This document shows, one piece after another, positions 22,838-35,719 of a stretch of DNA of 64,000 nt. The DNA is from Cryptomeria japonica (taxonomy: Eukaryota > Streptophyta > Pinopsida > Cupressales > Cupressaceae), in NCBI RefSeq assembly GCF_030272615.1, contig NC_081406.1:395582439-395646438 (forward strand), read 5' to 3'. Every line of letters starts with the position of its first letter. Within the stretch, counting starts at the first letter, position 1. A model generated the notes under the pieces. The model worked only from the letters and a program-made list of their open reading frames with translations, was not told the DNA's origin and ran no database searches. A program made the translations under genes and the position numbers.

Positions 22838-24469
22838 ATGATTCTTTTTGTAGCTCAGATATTTTTTTTTTGTAGACACACCCATTTTTTTGTAGCCTAT
22901 ACGATTCTTGCTCTGATGGGAGTTTGTACATGTCATTGGACATCATTTTGTACTCTTAGACTTGAAATGATTTTTATATATACGAGATCCAATTTGACTT
23001 CATTGTACTTGTGTCAATTCGATTATGAGATGTTTCTATATGTATGCATTTCTGTTTTAGCATGAATATATGTATTACAAATGATAATGGATGTCTATGT
23101 TTTTGTTTCTTTCCATATGCAAATAAATGAATGAAAATAAGCAGTGCAAAAAAAAATTTGTTTTCTATGTAATAAGATGAATGCAAATGATTAATAATAA
23201 AATGAATGAATCTATATGAAATGTTATGTATACAGCTAAACATCTCAAAACACAAGTACTCAATCAGAGAAATAATGATAAATAGACCACTTAGCGTAAG
23301 AAATGATGATGCTTTCAGCTCTCATTCTGAAAAAAAGAGATTATTATTATCACACCAAAATCACCCTAGATTCACTAAAATGCAGAATGAAATGCAAAAT
23401 GATGTGCAAAATGCAACCTAAACCTAATCACTGGATTTAAAATACTTAAGATTCATCACTGAGCATAATGAACACAATAGGCAAGGTAGAGTTCCTTTCT
23501 TTTTCAATGTGCAATATTAATTATCTTGTCCGCAATGACCCTTTTTTTGTTCATATCCTTGGATAGATTTCGTAGGGACCCAAATTGCATCATAAAGAAA
23601 TTCCCTCAAAACAGACAAAGAAATGACATGGACCTCCCTGTAGCATAAAAATAAGCGGAGTCGAGGTATGTGAGGCGATTTCACCTTAATGTGAAGGCTC
23701 TTATCATAGACACCCAGCTAATTTATATGTTTCTAGATCATCGGGATCATTCCTACAAGCAGAAAACAAAGAAAATATTATGCCCCCAATCCTTGCTTCT
23801 CTTAGTCACATTAGACTTCCTCAAGTTACTCAAAGGGACATTAATCAAAAAGTAATATAAAAGACAAGATATAAAGAAAATTTTCCATTCATAGCTCAAA
23901 CTGTTTAGTAATTGTTCTTCGTTATGTTGTTTTGCTTGTGAACTCAGTGATAAAAACTTTGTAGTAGTCAGGAGACAGGTGACTGACTCAAAGTAGCTGA
24001 CCAGGTTTCACTAATGGAATAATGACTTGGTTGACACTGCTTAGGATATGTAATGTGCTCTGTCGAGTAACCTAAGACTAAGACATTGATCTGTTTCAAG
24101 TCATGAGGGTTCCAACGAACTAGGATGTCACAAAAGTGATTGAAAATATGTACAAGCGAAAGCAAAAGATACTTGAAAGTGGGAAATGCTAACGTTGCGT
24201 TGATAGATGGAGCGCTTGAGTACAAGAGGCACCTATTTGCTAGGTTTTCACCTGTTTGGCAGAGAGTCATCATCATTTTATTTTTTACCAAGGTGCCTGT
24301 TTACCAGGTTTTCACCAAGGCATTTTCTCTCTTTATATTTTTTTCTTTTTTTCTTTTTCTTTTTTTTTTAATTTTATGATTTTTCCATTTTTTTTTTCTT
24401 TTTTCAAGACTTTTCCAATTTTTAGGATTTTTTTCAGGACTTTTTCAGTTGTACAGTTTGCTAGAGCAA
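22838..24469 (-). other. Noncoding spacer between PMD gene and integrase, element B
   Basis: Counterpart of 11578-13241 with the same T-rich homopolymer stretch (24330-24440) and GGGGGCA patch (23780). No gene recognised. Confidence 0.55.
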
Positions 24470-25635
24470 AAAATGCTAAGGAAAGAATCTTTTCAGGTGG
24501 ATGGTGTTAATCGGTTCTCGAAGTTGTTCTCCTTCCGATGTTGAGAATTGATAGGCACCAGAGCCGAAGACTGTAGTAATGATTAGGGGCCCAGCTAGTT
24601 GGGTTCAAACTTCCCTTTGTTGTCTCAAAACTGTTGATTTTTTGGATTTTCTCTCAGAACTAGGTCACCAACTTGAAATTCTCTTTGTCGAACTTTCTTG
24701 TTATACCCTCTGGACATTCTCTTTTGATACACTTTGAGATGATCAAACACCACTTGTCGATGCTCATCCAGCAATTCAAGTTCTTGCAATCTAGATATTC
24801 TACGATCTTCATTAGTAACAAGACGTTGCAACGAAACTCTTAGAGATGGTATTTATACTTCAATAGGTAATACTGCTTTGGACCCATACACCAAAGAGAA
24901 AGGTGTAGCCCCAGGAGGTGTTCTGATACTTGTTCTGTAAGCCCATAGTGCAGGATTGAGCTGCAGATGCCAATCCTTCCCAGATTTGTTCACTATTCTG
25001 TGCAAGATAGTCAGTAGGTTTTTGTTAGACGCCTTGGCTTGTCCATTACCTTGAGGGTAATATACTGATGACCAGTGTTGCTTTATTTTGAATTTCTCAC
25101 AAAGTTCATCCAGGTCTTTATTCTTGAACTGTCCTCCATTATAAGTCGTGATGGATGAAGGTATCCCATACCTACAAATTATATAGTTTAGGATGAATAA
25201 GGTGACTTGTTTACCAATTGCTTTGATGAGCAGAATCGCCTCTACCCACTTGGTGAAATACTCAGTGGCCGTTATGATGAATTTATGTCCGTTGGATGAA
25301 ACAGGATATATCTGACCAATGAGATCAAAGGCCCATTGCTGAAAAGGCCAGTGTGTAATGAATGGTATGAGATCCCTCGTCGGGGCATGTATGAGATTTC
25401 TATGAAGCTGACATTTCTCCCAAGTCTTAGCAAATTTTATGGCATCTTTTTCCATATCTGGCCAGTAGTAGCCAGCCCATAATAGTTTCCGAGCTAAAGT
25501 AAAACCATTTGAATGAGATCCACAAATACCTTCATGGACTTCCAATAATGCACGTTTTGATTCTTCAGTTTCTAGACATCTAAGCAAAGTACCATCCAAA
25601 CCTCATCTAAATAAATCGTTAGCTATGATAACATA
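24470..25635 (-). pseudogene. int: Integrase, element B (two catalytic residues replaced)
   Basis: A long open stretch (24853-25599, 248 codons) plus a C-terminal piece (24625-24831). The zinc finger is recognisable (HEGICGSHSNG, CEKCQLH). In the catalytic core the first Asp is kept (FDLIGQI), but the second reads TTYNGGQF where A has MTDNGGQF, and the Glu reads GQAKASN where A has GQAEASN. The triad therefore survives only in its first residue, so the enzyme would be inactive even where the frame is open. The basic C-terminal segment (SRGYNKKVRQREF) is kept. Confidence 0.88.
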
Positions 25636-26397
25636 TCACGAAGCATTTTGAGTTAGGTTTCTTTTCTCGTTATGAGTAAGGTTTTCAGGGATAATTTGGT
25701 CACAAAGATAGGAATAGATGTGGTTGTATCGAGATGAGTCATGTCCAATAATAGAACAGACTATTTGGGTCTCAGGAGAATCATAAGCAGGGTAATATAA
25801 CTCTTTCACCAGGAAATCAAAGTGAAAATTGGACTCCTCTAGCTCAGGTATAGATGCCAAGGTAGCCACAGCATCTGCTGCTCTATTCGTTGATCTAGGA
25901 ATTTGTTGGAATGATACAAAAGCAAAATACTTCTTGAGATCATCTACCATCCTCTTGTAAGGCATCAATTTCTCATCCTGAGTCTGATATGTATCATTTA
26001 TTTGATTGATGACCAGCTGAGAATCTCCATAAATATGTAATTCAGCAACCTTCCATTCAATGGCTAGTTTTATTCCATTTACCAGTGCTTCATATTCTAC
26101 AATGTTGTTTGTGCAAGGGAATAGAATCTTATAAGATTTTGGAATTGAGTACTTCTGAGGAGTAATGAATAGTATGCCAGCACCTAAACCATTTTGAGTA
26201 AAGGACCCATCAAAGAACATCTTCCAAGGTTGTTGAGTAAGATACATTATTGATTCATCTGGGAACTCAATGTGTAGTGGTTGAGTATCCTCAAGTGGAG
26301 CTTCAGCAAGTCGATCAACAATTACCTGTCCTTTTATGGCTTTGTGTTCCACATATTCAATGTCAAACTCTGTAAGGATCATTACCCACTTTGCCAA
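25636..26397 (-). pseudogene. Second (archaeal-type) RNase H domain, element B
   Basis: One open segment of 253 codons. FFDGSFTQNGLGAGI, NNIVEYEALVNGIKL, YGDSQLVINQI and STNRAADAVATLA carry the expected acidic residues in order. It follows the RT-linked RNase H and precedes integrase in the same frame, so B shows the Tat-type dual RNase H layout more cleanly than A. Confidence 0.87.
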
Positions 26398-27719
26398 TCA
26401 TCCGGTGAGTGTTGCTTTATTAAGAAGATACTTGAGTGGATCAATTTTGGCCACCAACTTGACTGAATGTGCGAGCATATAGTGCCTCAGTTTTTATGAT
26501 GTGAAGACTAATGCCAAGCATGCTTTTTCTATTATACTGTAGCTCATTTCATAAGACACCAATGTCCTACTGATGTAATAAATAGCTCTTTCCTTTTTGT
26601 TGTCATCCTGTTGTGCCAGAAGTGCCCCCAATGATGAATCAGTTGCTGATATGTATAAGATTAGTGGCTTACCCTAAATAGGTGGCATCGATATCAATGG
26701 ATTAGATAGGTACTATTTTATCTACTGAAGATGTTGCTCACACTACTGATCCTAGTTGTATATTATTCCTTTTCTCAATACTTTTGTAAAAGGTTGAGCT
26801 TTGTCTGCTAGTTGAGAAATAAATCTTCTAATGGATTGGAGACATCCCTGTAGACTTCTCATTTGACCGATGTTCTTTGGAGGCGGCATTTCCATTATAG
26901 CCTGGACCTTCTTAGGATCAACCTCGATGCTCTTCTTTGAAATGATGTAGCCAAGTAGTTTACCAGATGTCACTCCGAATGCACACTTCTTTGGATTTAA
27001 TCAGAGCTTGAACTTTTCCATTCTGTCAAGTATAGGACCTAATTCTTGAATATCCGTTGATCTTTTCATAGTCTTCACTAAGGTGTCATCAACATAATCT
27101 TCCATATTCTTATGCATCATGTCATGAAATATAGTTGTAACTGCTCTTTGATAGGTCGCTCCTACGTTCTTTAACCCAAATGGCATAACGTTCCAGCAAA
27201 AGGTTCCCCATGCACAGGTGAAAGCTGTCTTTTCTTGATCTCCAGGAGAAATTTTAATTTGATTGTAGCCAGAGAATCCATCCATTAGTGAGTACATCTC
27301 ATACCCAGCTATCATGTCGACTATCATATCAATATTTGGCAATGGAAAGTCATCTTTTGGACATGCTTTATTGAGATTTCTAAAATCTGTACAAACTCTG
27401 ATAGATTTATCTGCCTTTGACATAGGTACTCTATTGGAAATCCATTAAGCATAATCTATCGCTCTGATAAATCCAGCTTTGAGTAGTTTCTCTAGTTCAG
27501 CTTTGACCAATAGTACGACATGCGGGTGCATCTTACAAAGTTTTTGTTTAACTGGTTTTACTCCTGGTGTGATTGAGAGATGGTGCATAATGCGATCAAG
27601 ATCCAAGCCTGGCATATTAGAGTATGTCCATGCAAAATTTATTTTCTTCTCTAAGAATAGCTGAGTGAAATCCTTCAATTCCTCTGCTAATAGTGACTGA
27701 GCTATGTGAATAATTTGTT
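26398..27719 (-). pseudogene. pol: Reverse transcriptase and RNase H, element B
   Basis: Motifs FRNLNKACPKDDFPLPNID, FTCAWGTFCWNVMPFGLKN and EDYVDDTLVK are present, so the catalytic YVDD is intact. The RT segment 27001-27423 is open over 140 codons, then a stop, then 26752-26973. The first RNase H (ISATDSSLGALLAQ) follows at about 26460-26660 with stops. Everything is in one frame, continuous with the linker and with integrase. Confidence 0.9.
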
Positions 27720-28836
27720 GTGTGTCTTGATTCCCGATATTCATTGGCTGAGTTGGCTCGATCAATATGGAAGACCCCTCCTGAAAATGACTGGGCAGTA
27801 TACCAAGTATCTCACCTTCAGGTGCCTCAGAGAGGTTTTCACCTTTAGGTATGTCCTTTATTTTCTCTTTTTTAGATTCTAACACTGCCACAATGTGGTT
27901 TTCGCCATCAGATCTTTTATTTTTATCTTTCTTGTTTTTTTGACTAAGATACTTGATATCCTCTTCAGTCATATTTTCACTCCATCCACTGGTGGAAGAG
28001 TTAATAGGTTCAACTACATTGACATAATAGGATAATGTATAGTCATTGGCAAAAATAGGTATATCCATGGGTTGATTTTGTAAAGTACAGTCAATCAATT
28101 TGGGATGTATTAAGGACAAATTTTGGATAGATTCAAGAGCGTTCATGGTATTGTTATCATAGCTACGGATTGAAAAGTCAAGTTCCAGAATGATACCTTG
28201 CATAAGTGTCTCAAGACCAGAAAGAGTCAGATCATAATTATTAAAGTTCACGTTAATATTTAATCGATCTAATCTAATAGACATACTTATAACATCGTTG
28301 ACTAAGTTGGACTGGACATCATGTCGTGGTTTAACAACAATAAGACTAGTAGGCAATTTTTCATTGTTTGTATCAGATGATTCAGAATTTGAGGATGAGT
28401 GGGTATCATCATGAATAGGACTGTCATTAGAGTCATCAGAATCATCAGAGTTATCAGATGAAGTTTCCAAGTCTCTTTCAGGTGATTTAGTAAGCATATG
28501 TATGGTATCAATACTAACATCTTTAATGCTACAAATTCCTTCATATTGTAGTTCGTTTGTCATTTGAATCTGACACACCTGTTGACATGGTCTCATTGTT
28601 TCTGTGACTTTCTGTCATCTACTCCATTCAGCTTCTTCTGGACTGACAACTGGTTCTTGTTCTGCAGCTTCTAACTGTTCTTGTGTAGTGCTATAACTGA
28701 TTTGTTCTGTTTTAGGATAAGGACACATAGATGAGAAGCTTTCTGGTATTGTTCCTTCCTTCAATGCTTGTTCATAATTTTCTTGCCTCTTTTGTCTAAT
28801 TTCTTGTATTTCCTTCTCTATTTTTAGGCGCATCAA
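27720..28836 (-). pseudogene. Acidic and charged linker of element B
   Basis: Same unassigned region as in A. The open segment 27445-28596 covers it and runs into RT. Composition: Ser/Asp-rich (SSDNSDDSDDSNDS), central hydrophobic patches, then a Lys-rich tract (KNKKDKNKRSDGE) and GENLSEAPEGEILGILPSHF. No fold recognised. Confidence 0.6.
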
Positions 28837-28945
28837 CTCTTGAGTATCATCTATGACACCACTAGATTCTTCTAGAGTTTCTGTAGTGGATGTGTCGGAA
28901 AGATAGTTAGGACCCCATTCATACTCATTTGAATCAGTCTCTGAA

Positions 28946-29452
28946 TCATCTACTTGTTGTCTGCCAGTATGTGACTGGAACTTTTAATGGTGCAAACAAT
29001 TCTCTGATTCTTACAAATTCATTTCTTATATCTTCAGGAACCTCAACTTCTTGTATTATCGTAGCTGATACTGTCGAAGCTTGAGCACTGACTGTTTCTT
29101 CTTTCTTGACTGTTAATTCCTCTCTCTCTTTTCTACTCTCTTCAGGTGATATCTTTTTCAAGCCTTTAGACTTAGAAACATGGTTTTGTTCTGATGTCTT
29201 TTTAGGATTGTATCCCAGTCCAACTTTATCATGTGTGGATTTGGTTTGTAGCTGAATTGGTTCAGTAATACCTTCTTTTTGTTTGCCCAAAGGACTAGTA
29301 CCTGAGTACCCCATGCACTGAATCATTTTGTAACCACGACCATATTGGTTTGAGGAAATCTCACAATGTCGTACCTCCTCATTTGGACTATCTTCCTTAA
29401 AGAGCCAGTTAAGCACACCATCCTCTTCTATTTCATCTGCCAAGGAGGTCAA
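28946..29452 (-). pseudogene. G-patch segment of element B
   Basis: GYKMIQCMGYSGTSPLGKQ, EGITEPI and GLGYNP mark the G-patch. Relative to the rest of gag-pol the segment is in a shifted frame because of a one-base deletion before it (near 29720) and a two-base deletion after it (near 28970); the net change of three bases restores the frame. One glycine position reads Ser where A has Gly (TSPLG against TGPLG). Confidence 0.75.
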
Positions 29453-29643
29453 AGACTATATAAAGAGACCATCATATATAGTATTCAGAGCTAAAGTTTG
29501 TGTTCTCATAGCCTCTGATGGCTTGCTTAACTATTTTGGAGATGGAGGAAGAGAAACTAATGATAATACTGGTTCTATCTTGTAGCTATCCATGCCAGTA
29601 TCTATAATCTTCAATCTCTTTTCTATGTCTTTCATCAATGTTT

Positions 29644-30234
29644 CTAGATCTTCATTTGGAGAGGCTGCCCTATTATGAGGCACAAAAGTATCTTCACCTT
29701 TTGCAATGCATTACAGATGACATTTGTATCAGCCGGAATATTAACTTCAACTCCATTATAAGGAAACTTTAAGCATTGGTGATATGTTGAGGGTATTGCC
29801 TTCATTTCATGAATCCATGGCCTGCCCAGCAATATATTATATGATAATGGAATATCGAGAACCTAGAAAAGGACATCTCTCTCTACCGATCCCACTCTGA
29901 TTGGTAATGATACCAAACCTTTGGAGGTCCTCTCTTCTTCATCGTAGGCTTTAATTGTTATTTTCTTGCTTGGATCAATGACATTTTCAGAGAATCCTAG
30001 TTGTGTAAGCAGATGATAAGTATAGATATTCAACCCCGCGCCTCCATCTATCAAAACATGTTTAACTCTGTGTTTGTGGATCATGGCTTCAATATGTAAT
30101 GGCTGGTTATGTGGATGATTTAATGAGTTGTCATCTTCCTCAGAGAAGGTCAAATAGTGAGGTGAAATCAGATGACCCACCATAGACTGAAACCGATCAA
30201 TGTCTAAATCTTTTGGAACGTTGGTAGTGAGCAA
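29644..30234 (-). pseudogene. pro: Aspartic protease domain, element B
   Basis: Active-site loop VLIDGGAGLNI and the C-terminal [12 protein letters not shown] motif. Open as two segments (29863-30234 and 29644-29832) in the gag frame, separated by one stop. Same D-G-G active-site form as A and C. Confidence 0.85.
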
Positions 30235-30264
30235 TGCTTGGTGTAGAATTTCCTTGTGAGCAGA

Positions 30265-32260
30265 TGAGAGCTATAGCAATTCAAAAATTGAAATTTGAGC
30301 ATTTGTCCTTTTCAACTGTTCAACCACGTTGTATCCATAGGATGATGATGAGGTTAATCTTTTAAATTTGTCCAAGGTTGATTCCTTTTGTTTATCTAGC
30401 ACAACTCTTCGATTTGATGTTCCTTGAGCCAGTTTGGAAGAACTAGCTCCTTGGAGGGTGACTTTCTTTTCAGATCTGGTCAGAGCTTTTGCATATCGTG
30501 ATTCATTTGGTTTATCTTGAACTATAATCACATTGCAATATTCTGAGTGTGAAGGTTCAATCATGTTGATAATGTTGTCCTGGCTGGCATAAGCCTAATT
30601 TACTTTGGCACCTCCTTTGGTCTTTGAGGAATCACCTTGTTCATAAGCAAGCAAAGGGTCTTTAAATGCTTTATGATTAGCATTGGTTGGGTGATTCCCA
30701 AAAACAACTTTACCAGCGTCTATGAGATCTTGAATCTCATGTTTTAGCTTCATGCAATTGTTTATGTTATGACCCTTATTCTGATGGAAGTCAGAGTATT
30801 CATTTTCTCTCCACCATCTTGGTTTGACATTTGGATCATATGGTCTGGAGTTATCTGGTAGTGTTATCAAGTTGTTTGCCAATAGAGTTTTGAAAGCTGA
30901 CTCATATGATTCTTCAAGAGGAGTAAAATCACGCTTAGGTCTGGAAAGCCACGGCTTTTCTTTGAACCATTCCTTTGTTTTCTTTGGCTGATTTTCTGCT
31001 ACAATTTCAGCGGCTTTAAGCGCTTGTGTACCACTAGCCAGATTGAATATTGTTGATTTTGAGTTGGTTTTGACAGTGTCTACTACTCCATCATTAACAA
31101 CATTCTTGTTGTTGTCTTTGGCAAATTTCTAATACTTGTTCTTCTCTTTAGAACTGGATCCTGTTTGTGTTTCTTTCTAAGGTGTGATATCTCCCCTTTT
31201 TATGAGCACATCTTCCATTCGAATGGCATTATCTACCATTTTGTTAAATGATGGGTGTACTTGCATTTGTACGCTATATTTCAGATCGGGGACCAAGTTA
31301 TTGACAAATATATCCATTTTCTCAGAGTCTGGGATAGGTCGTGGGTACCTAGAGAACATCCTTCTCCAGCGTTGGAGAAAAGTAAGAAGAGGTTCCCCTA
31401 TTTTCTGTTGAGTATTACAAAGATCGATCATAGTCACAGGATGTCGAATGTTGTATGAGTATTGTTGTAAGAATAGTTGGATTAGTTCTTTGAATGTTTT
31501 TATTCCTTTGGGTAGACTTGAGAACCATTCCATTGCTTGGCCCTGTAAACTCCTTGGGAAGAGACGCATAAGGTATGTTTGATTGTGCATGAATTCCATA
31601 CAAGTAGCACTAAATTCCCTGACGTGATCTTGAGGATCTGAGGTACCATCATATTTATCAAATTTTGGGATTTCCACTTGTGAAGGGAATGGAGGCATGT
31701 GTAAATTCTTGTCAAATGGGAAGGGACATATTGCTTCCAAAGAATATTGGTTTGGGGAATTGTCCTTATTCTTCAGCTCTATGAGCTCTGTTTGCAAAGC
31801 TATTAACTGTTTGTGTACCATGAGTATAGGTGAGTCTTTCCTCTTAGTAACAAGTGTCTGAACATCATATCCAATAGGAAGTTTAGCACCTTGATTAGCT
31901 AGTTCTAAGAAATAGTCTTCCTTTTCTCGGATCATGATAGTTTTCATCATTTTTCTAAAGTCTTTGTCTTTCTGATAGTCAAGGATTTCTTTTTCTGGAG
32001 GTTCAGTAGCTTCATCGGTCTCACTTGATGATAAGGAGTCATTATGATTTTTCAGGAATATTACGGTCATTTTTGTTTCCATCATTGTATTCTGCCTCAT
32101 GTATAGTGGGAGATTTCGGTTCATCAAAAATTGGTCTGCCTGATGACGATGGTATGTCAGTGAGGGGATCCTTCACGTAGAATGGATTATCTTGAAAAGT
32201 GAAGGTTTCTTCTTTGTCTTTGGCTTTTGTCTTACGAGAACTCTCGGTTTGAATAGGCAT
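30265..32260 (-). pseudogene. gag: gag of element B (one frameshift, few stops)
   Basis: The ATG at 32260 begins MPIQTESSRKTKAKDK as in A. An extra A in a homopolymer near 32055 ends the N-terminal frame; the rest continues in the next frame as a 316-codon open segment (31177-32127) containing the gag domain (AMEWFSSLPKGIKTF, MIDLCNTQQKIGEPLLTF). The zinc knuckle region (30595-30882) has SDFHQNKGHNINNC: the first Cys seen in A is replaced by Ser, so this knuckle is damaged. A further open segment 30271-30564 leads to protease. Confidence 0.88.
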
Positions 32261-34546
32261 TTATATGGATTACTCTGACCTAGAGTTGTTTTGTGATACA
32301 GAGGTCAAGATCAATTTCAGTGCTAGTTTGTTCTGTTTAGCGTATTGTTTTGGGAGAAACAAATGAGATTTTGTCTAATTTCAGGAACGATCTATCCTAT
32401 CTAAGATGTTTTCCTAGGTTGATTCTAAAATTGTAACTAAGATTCAGTCTAATTCAGGAACGATATATCCTATGTAAGACGTTATCTAAGTGACTTGAGT
32501 TTGATAGGTAGTTTTGATTGAACTAGCTGAAGGGTGATCGACCAAATCATGCAACAAAAAATGACAGAGGTACACTATCTTGATCTGTTTTATGCTCAGG
32601 AAAATGATAACCAGTATTATGTTCATTGTAGACTGTGTTTTTGGCAATTTTGAATGTTCTGTCTGACAAAACCAGAGACTTGTACGACTGGGTTTGCTGA
32701 ACCGGATGACAATTTAGCAGTTATAGGATGACAAAAGTTCTGTTTCATACAAGTTGTTCTCTTACACCGTATGACTGATGGGCATGTACAGAATGACAAA
32801 AGACTGAAGTCGATTATGTCTCGTAGGAAACAGAATACAGTGCAGGATGATGAATGATTTAGACTCGTACGACAAAGAATCTGCTATAGAATGACAATTG
32901 AGTAGATTCATATGACACAGGACTGGTGTAGCACGATAAATTAGCAGACTCATATGACTATTCACAGGGTAGAGACTAAAAATTTTAATTTTTCTGACTG
33001 TTGAGTATGACCAACTGAGTATGACAAATTCTAAGATGGACTGATTTTTGACTGGGATTGACTATTTTCTGACACAAATAGATTTTTGACTTAGGATGGA
33101 CTAGTTTCTGACACAGACAGAGTTTCAACTTAAGATGGACTAGTTTCTGACACGGACAGAGTTTTGACTCAAGATGGACTAGTTTCTGACACAGACAGAG
33201 TTTCGACTTAAGATGGACTAGTTTCTGACACGGACTGAGTTTTGACTCACTGAGTTGTTTATGGTCTTCACTGATTTTTGGTATTTCATTTTTTTTTGTT
33301 TCAAGGATGAAAAACACAGAAAACAAGTAGTATTTATAGTGACTCCAATCACAGCATGCAAACCCTAAGGAATTTGGTGAGGAAAGAAAACCTTTTCTTG
33401 TAGACTTAGGTACAGACCCAATAGCTAATCAGAATATGGCCGATGAGTCTCACGCAATGGATTCTCAATGTCGTATTATCTGACTCCAAACACTAATGGG
33501 GGCACGAAATGACAAGTATCTTGGGAGAGTTACTATCTCTCTTGCACAAAGATTATCCCCCTTTCGGAGATGAACCGGGTAGCTTCTAATTTTAAATTGG
33601 ATTTAGTCAGGGAGCATCGAGGTATAAACTCAATTCAGAGGTCTCCCAGCCTTGAAAACCAAGGTTTAATATACCCGAAGGTACAGAGGAGAGCTATTCC
33701 TGAGCACTATCATTGACTTGATTTTCATCAAATCATATTTATTTTATAGTGGGTTGGAGTACTTGGCGTCTAGTCATTCCCACTTAGGTTGTTCCCCTCA
33801 CATCGGCCATAACGGCTTTAAGAGTTTTTAAACCCCTCGGGAGGGTAGGCCTACTAAAGATGTACAAATCTTAAACAAAGAAGAAGCTTCAAGGGTCTGG
33901 ATTTCTGATTGTCTAGAAAAAGACAAGAGCATACTCTCCTACCTCTCAGAATCTTCTAAAAGCACAAAAGACAGATTTGTTCTTTAACCAAATAGCAAGT
34001 TAGGTTCCTAAAAATGAATTTAAAGAATACATGATGTTTAGTCGATTCTCCTTAGGCAACCTGCAAAGACAACGAATCAGTAGTCATATTGTCTTTGTGT
34101 GACAAGCAATATTCTTCGACAAGCATTCTACAAAAACTAGTTAGGCTGTGAAAAACTCTAAGACAAACAGATAAATAGTTAAGGTTAGTCGTCAGAAATG
34201 AAAAATATGAAATTTTGCCTCCTTTACCAGAAAATACAGAATCATACGATAGAGTCTTGACTCGTACGAGACAGGATACAATATAGTACGAGACCAGATT
34301 GCTGATGATGTCGACTCGTACGATAGATGATTACTACTTGTATGATAGAGGATCTGCTCGTACGATAGAGTGTCTACTCGTACGATAATATGTTTTTAAT
34401 TCGTGCGACACCTGCAATTTGTCATTTCACCCTGTGGAAATTGTCGTACGAGATGTACGGACGAAAAATCGAAAAATATGAAACCTAGAAAATAAGAAAA
34501 AATAAAGCAGTCAGTCTTGGAGTCCAAAAAAAAAATGTAGTCTTCG
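32261..34546 (-). other. Long 5' leader of element B
   Basis: Counterpart of 1441-3749. Contains TCGTACGA clusters (32865; 34262, 34316, 34358, 34378 and 34444), the conserved block (about 33345-33960), the 39-bp repeat array (about 33035-33250) and the 3' splice-like site TTTGCAG/GTTGCC near 34060. Confidence 0.7.
33035..33250 (-). repeat. 39-bp tandem repeats in leader B
   Basis: About five units matching the array in A, core GATGGACTAGTTTCTGACAC on the + strand. One - strand frame is open through the array and reads repeated CQKLVHLKSKLC-type 13-residue units. Confidence 0.8.
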
Positions 34547-34565
34547 GGCCCCACGGTGGGCGCCA
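34547..34565 (-). other. Primer-binding site of element B
   Basis: On the - strand TGGCGCCCACCGTGGGGCC, four bases inside the LTR edge. It keeps both CpG sites that are lost in A. Confidence 0.75.
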
Positions 34566-34569
34566 GAGA

Positions 34570-35714
34570 TGTGTGTGTGAAAAAGTGAACCTGTAGCTGC
34601 AAGCACAACACTTCAATTAAGTCATTATATGCATGGTTAGTAATCAATAATCAATAAGAAATAAACCATAGCAAAGCAACTAATTGCCTTCTAAGAGATG
34701 TGAGTATAAGATTGCTCTCAGATTTTTTTATAAGCAATACCAGTGACTAGACTACACCAAGATGAAGGATTTAATCTATATGATATTTAAGCTATATGGA
34801 TGCAAGATGGATGAATAATTCAAGCAAATTCAAGCAACAATGCATGCAAGCAATAATCAATGTAAAATGGATGCAAGTAATCTAAAAAAGCACAATGATT
34901 TCAATGACTCCAGAGCGAAATTAGCGTGATAATAATTTCCAAGTGTGTTCTCAAAAATTTCTGGGGTGAATTGGAATGAGAGCTGAAGACTGAATTTATA
35001 GAGAATTACAAAAAGCTCAATTTAGGATTAACTGAAAATAATTGAGAAATCAGGTTGAGTTAACCTTGAGATAGATTCCAATTATAGTTTAATTGAAATG
35101 CATTCAAATTAGAAGTCCAAGTTGCATTGGAAAATAATAATAAACTAGTTCCATGCATATCTGATAAAAATAGATAATTCTTCAATTTAATCAAGAAAAG
35201 AGTTTTCTTAATGCAACAGAACTTCCTTTTCTGAAAAGATTTGAGTTCCAATTTTAGAGAATAATTCAACAATTCAATTAAATTGCTTTTCTGATTTCAA
35301 GTTCTAAATTAAGAAAAAGAAATAATATCTCAAGTTTGATTTCTCTCTCAATTCAATTCTTTTTTTTTACTTTTGTTTTGTTTCAATTCAACTCTTTGTA
35401 ATAAATTAATTCATCTTTTGTAATAAATTAATCCTTTCGCATGATTGAATGGCAAATTTATTAATTAATTAAATATGCAAAGATATTTAATAAATTAAAA
35501 TGGGATAATTGATCAAAATGATTATTCTTGAAATAATTCAATTAATTAAATAAATATTTAATTAATATTGAGTGGTTGATTTGCCATGTGATTTTTGATA
35601 ATTAAAGAATTAATAATGTGCTCAAGATTGATTTAATTGCCTTTGGTTAGGACCTTGGTGATGTTGTCGAGATTAGGGGCCCATGGTTTAGATGACCAAT
35701 TTTAGGGTATTACA
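34570..35714 (-). repeat. 5' LTR of element B
   Basis: 1145 bp, with its TATA box at 34995-35000 on the - strand. Followed by the right ATAAC duplication at 35715-35719. Confidence 0.95.
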
Positions 35715-35719
35715 ATAAC

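Larger units (their letters stand above)
18141..35714 (-). mobile_element. Element B: complete Ty3/gypsy LTR retrotransposon, same family as A
   Basis: 17.6 kb in reverse orientation. Its LTRs are both 1145 bp and it is flanked by ATAAC (18136-18140 and 35715-35719), so it inserted independently of A. By eye the LTRs differ at about 19 positions (~1.7%), so it is younger than A. The internal order is the same, and the reading frames are better preserved: nearly all of gag-pol lies in one frame. The exceptions are a one-base A insertion in N-terminal gag near 32055, and a -1 (near 29720) and -2 (near 28970) pair that shifts the G-patch region and then restores the frame. Integrase has lost two catalytic residues. 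Confidence 0.94.

Noticed and set aside
27479-31458. + strand frames within B gag-pol (27479-27664, 31184-31411, 31255-31458)
   Set aside because: Antisense shadows of the conserved gag and RT regions; equivalent shadows are in A.
278-35714. Elements A and B as one inverted duplication (palindrome) of a single insertion
   Set aside because: Each has its own, different target-site duplication (ATATG and ATAAC), different LTR lengths (1142 and 1145 bp), different LTR divergence and different pol lesions, so they are two insertions.
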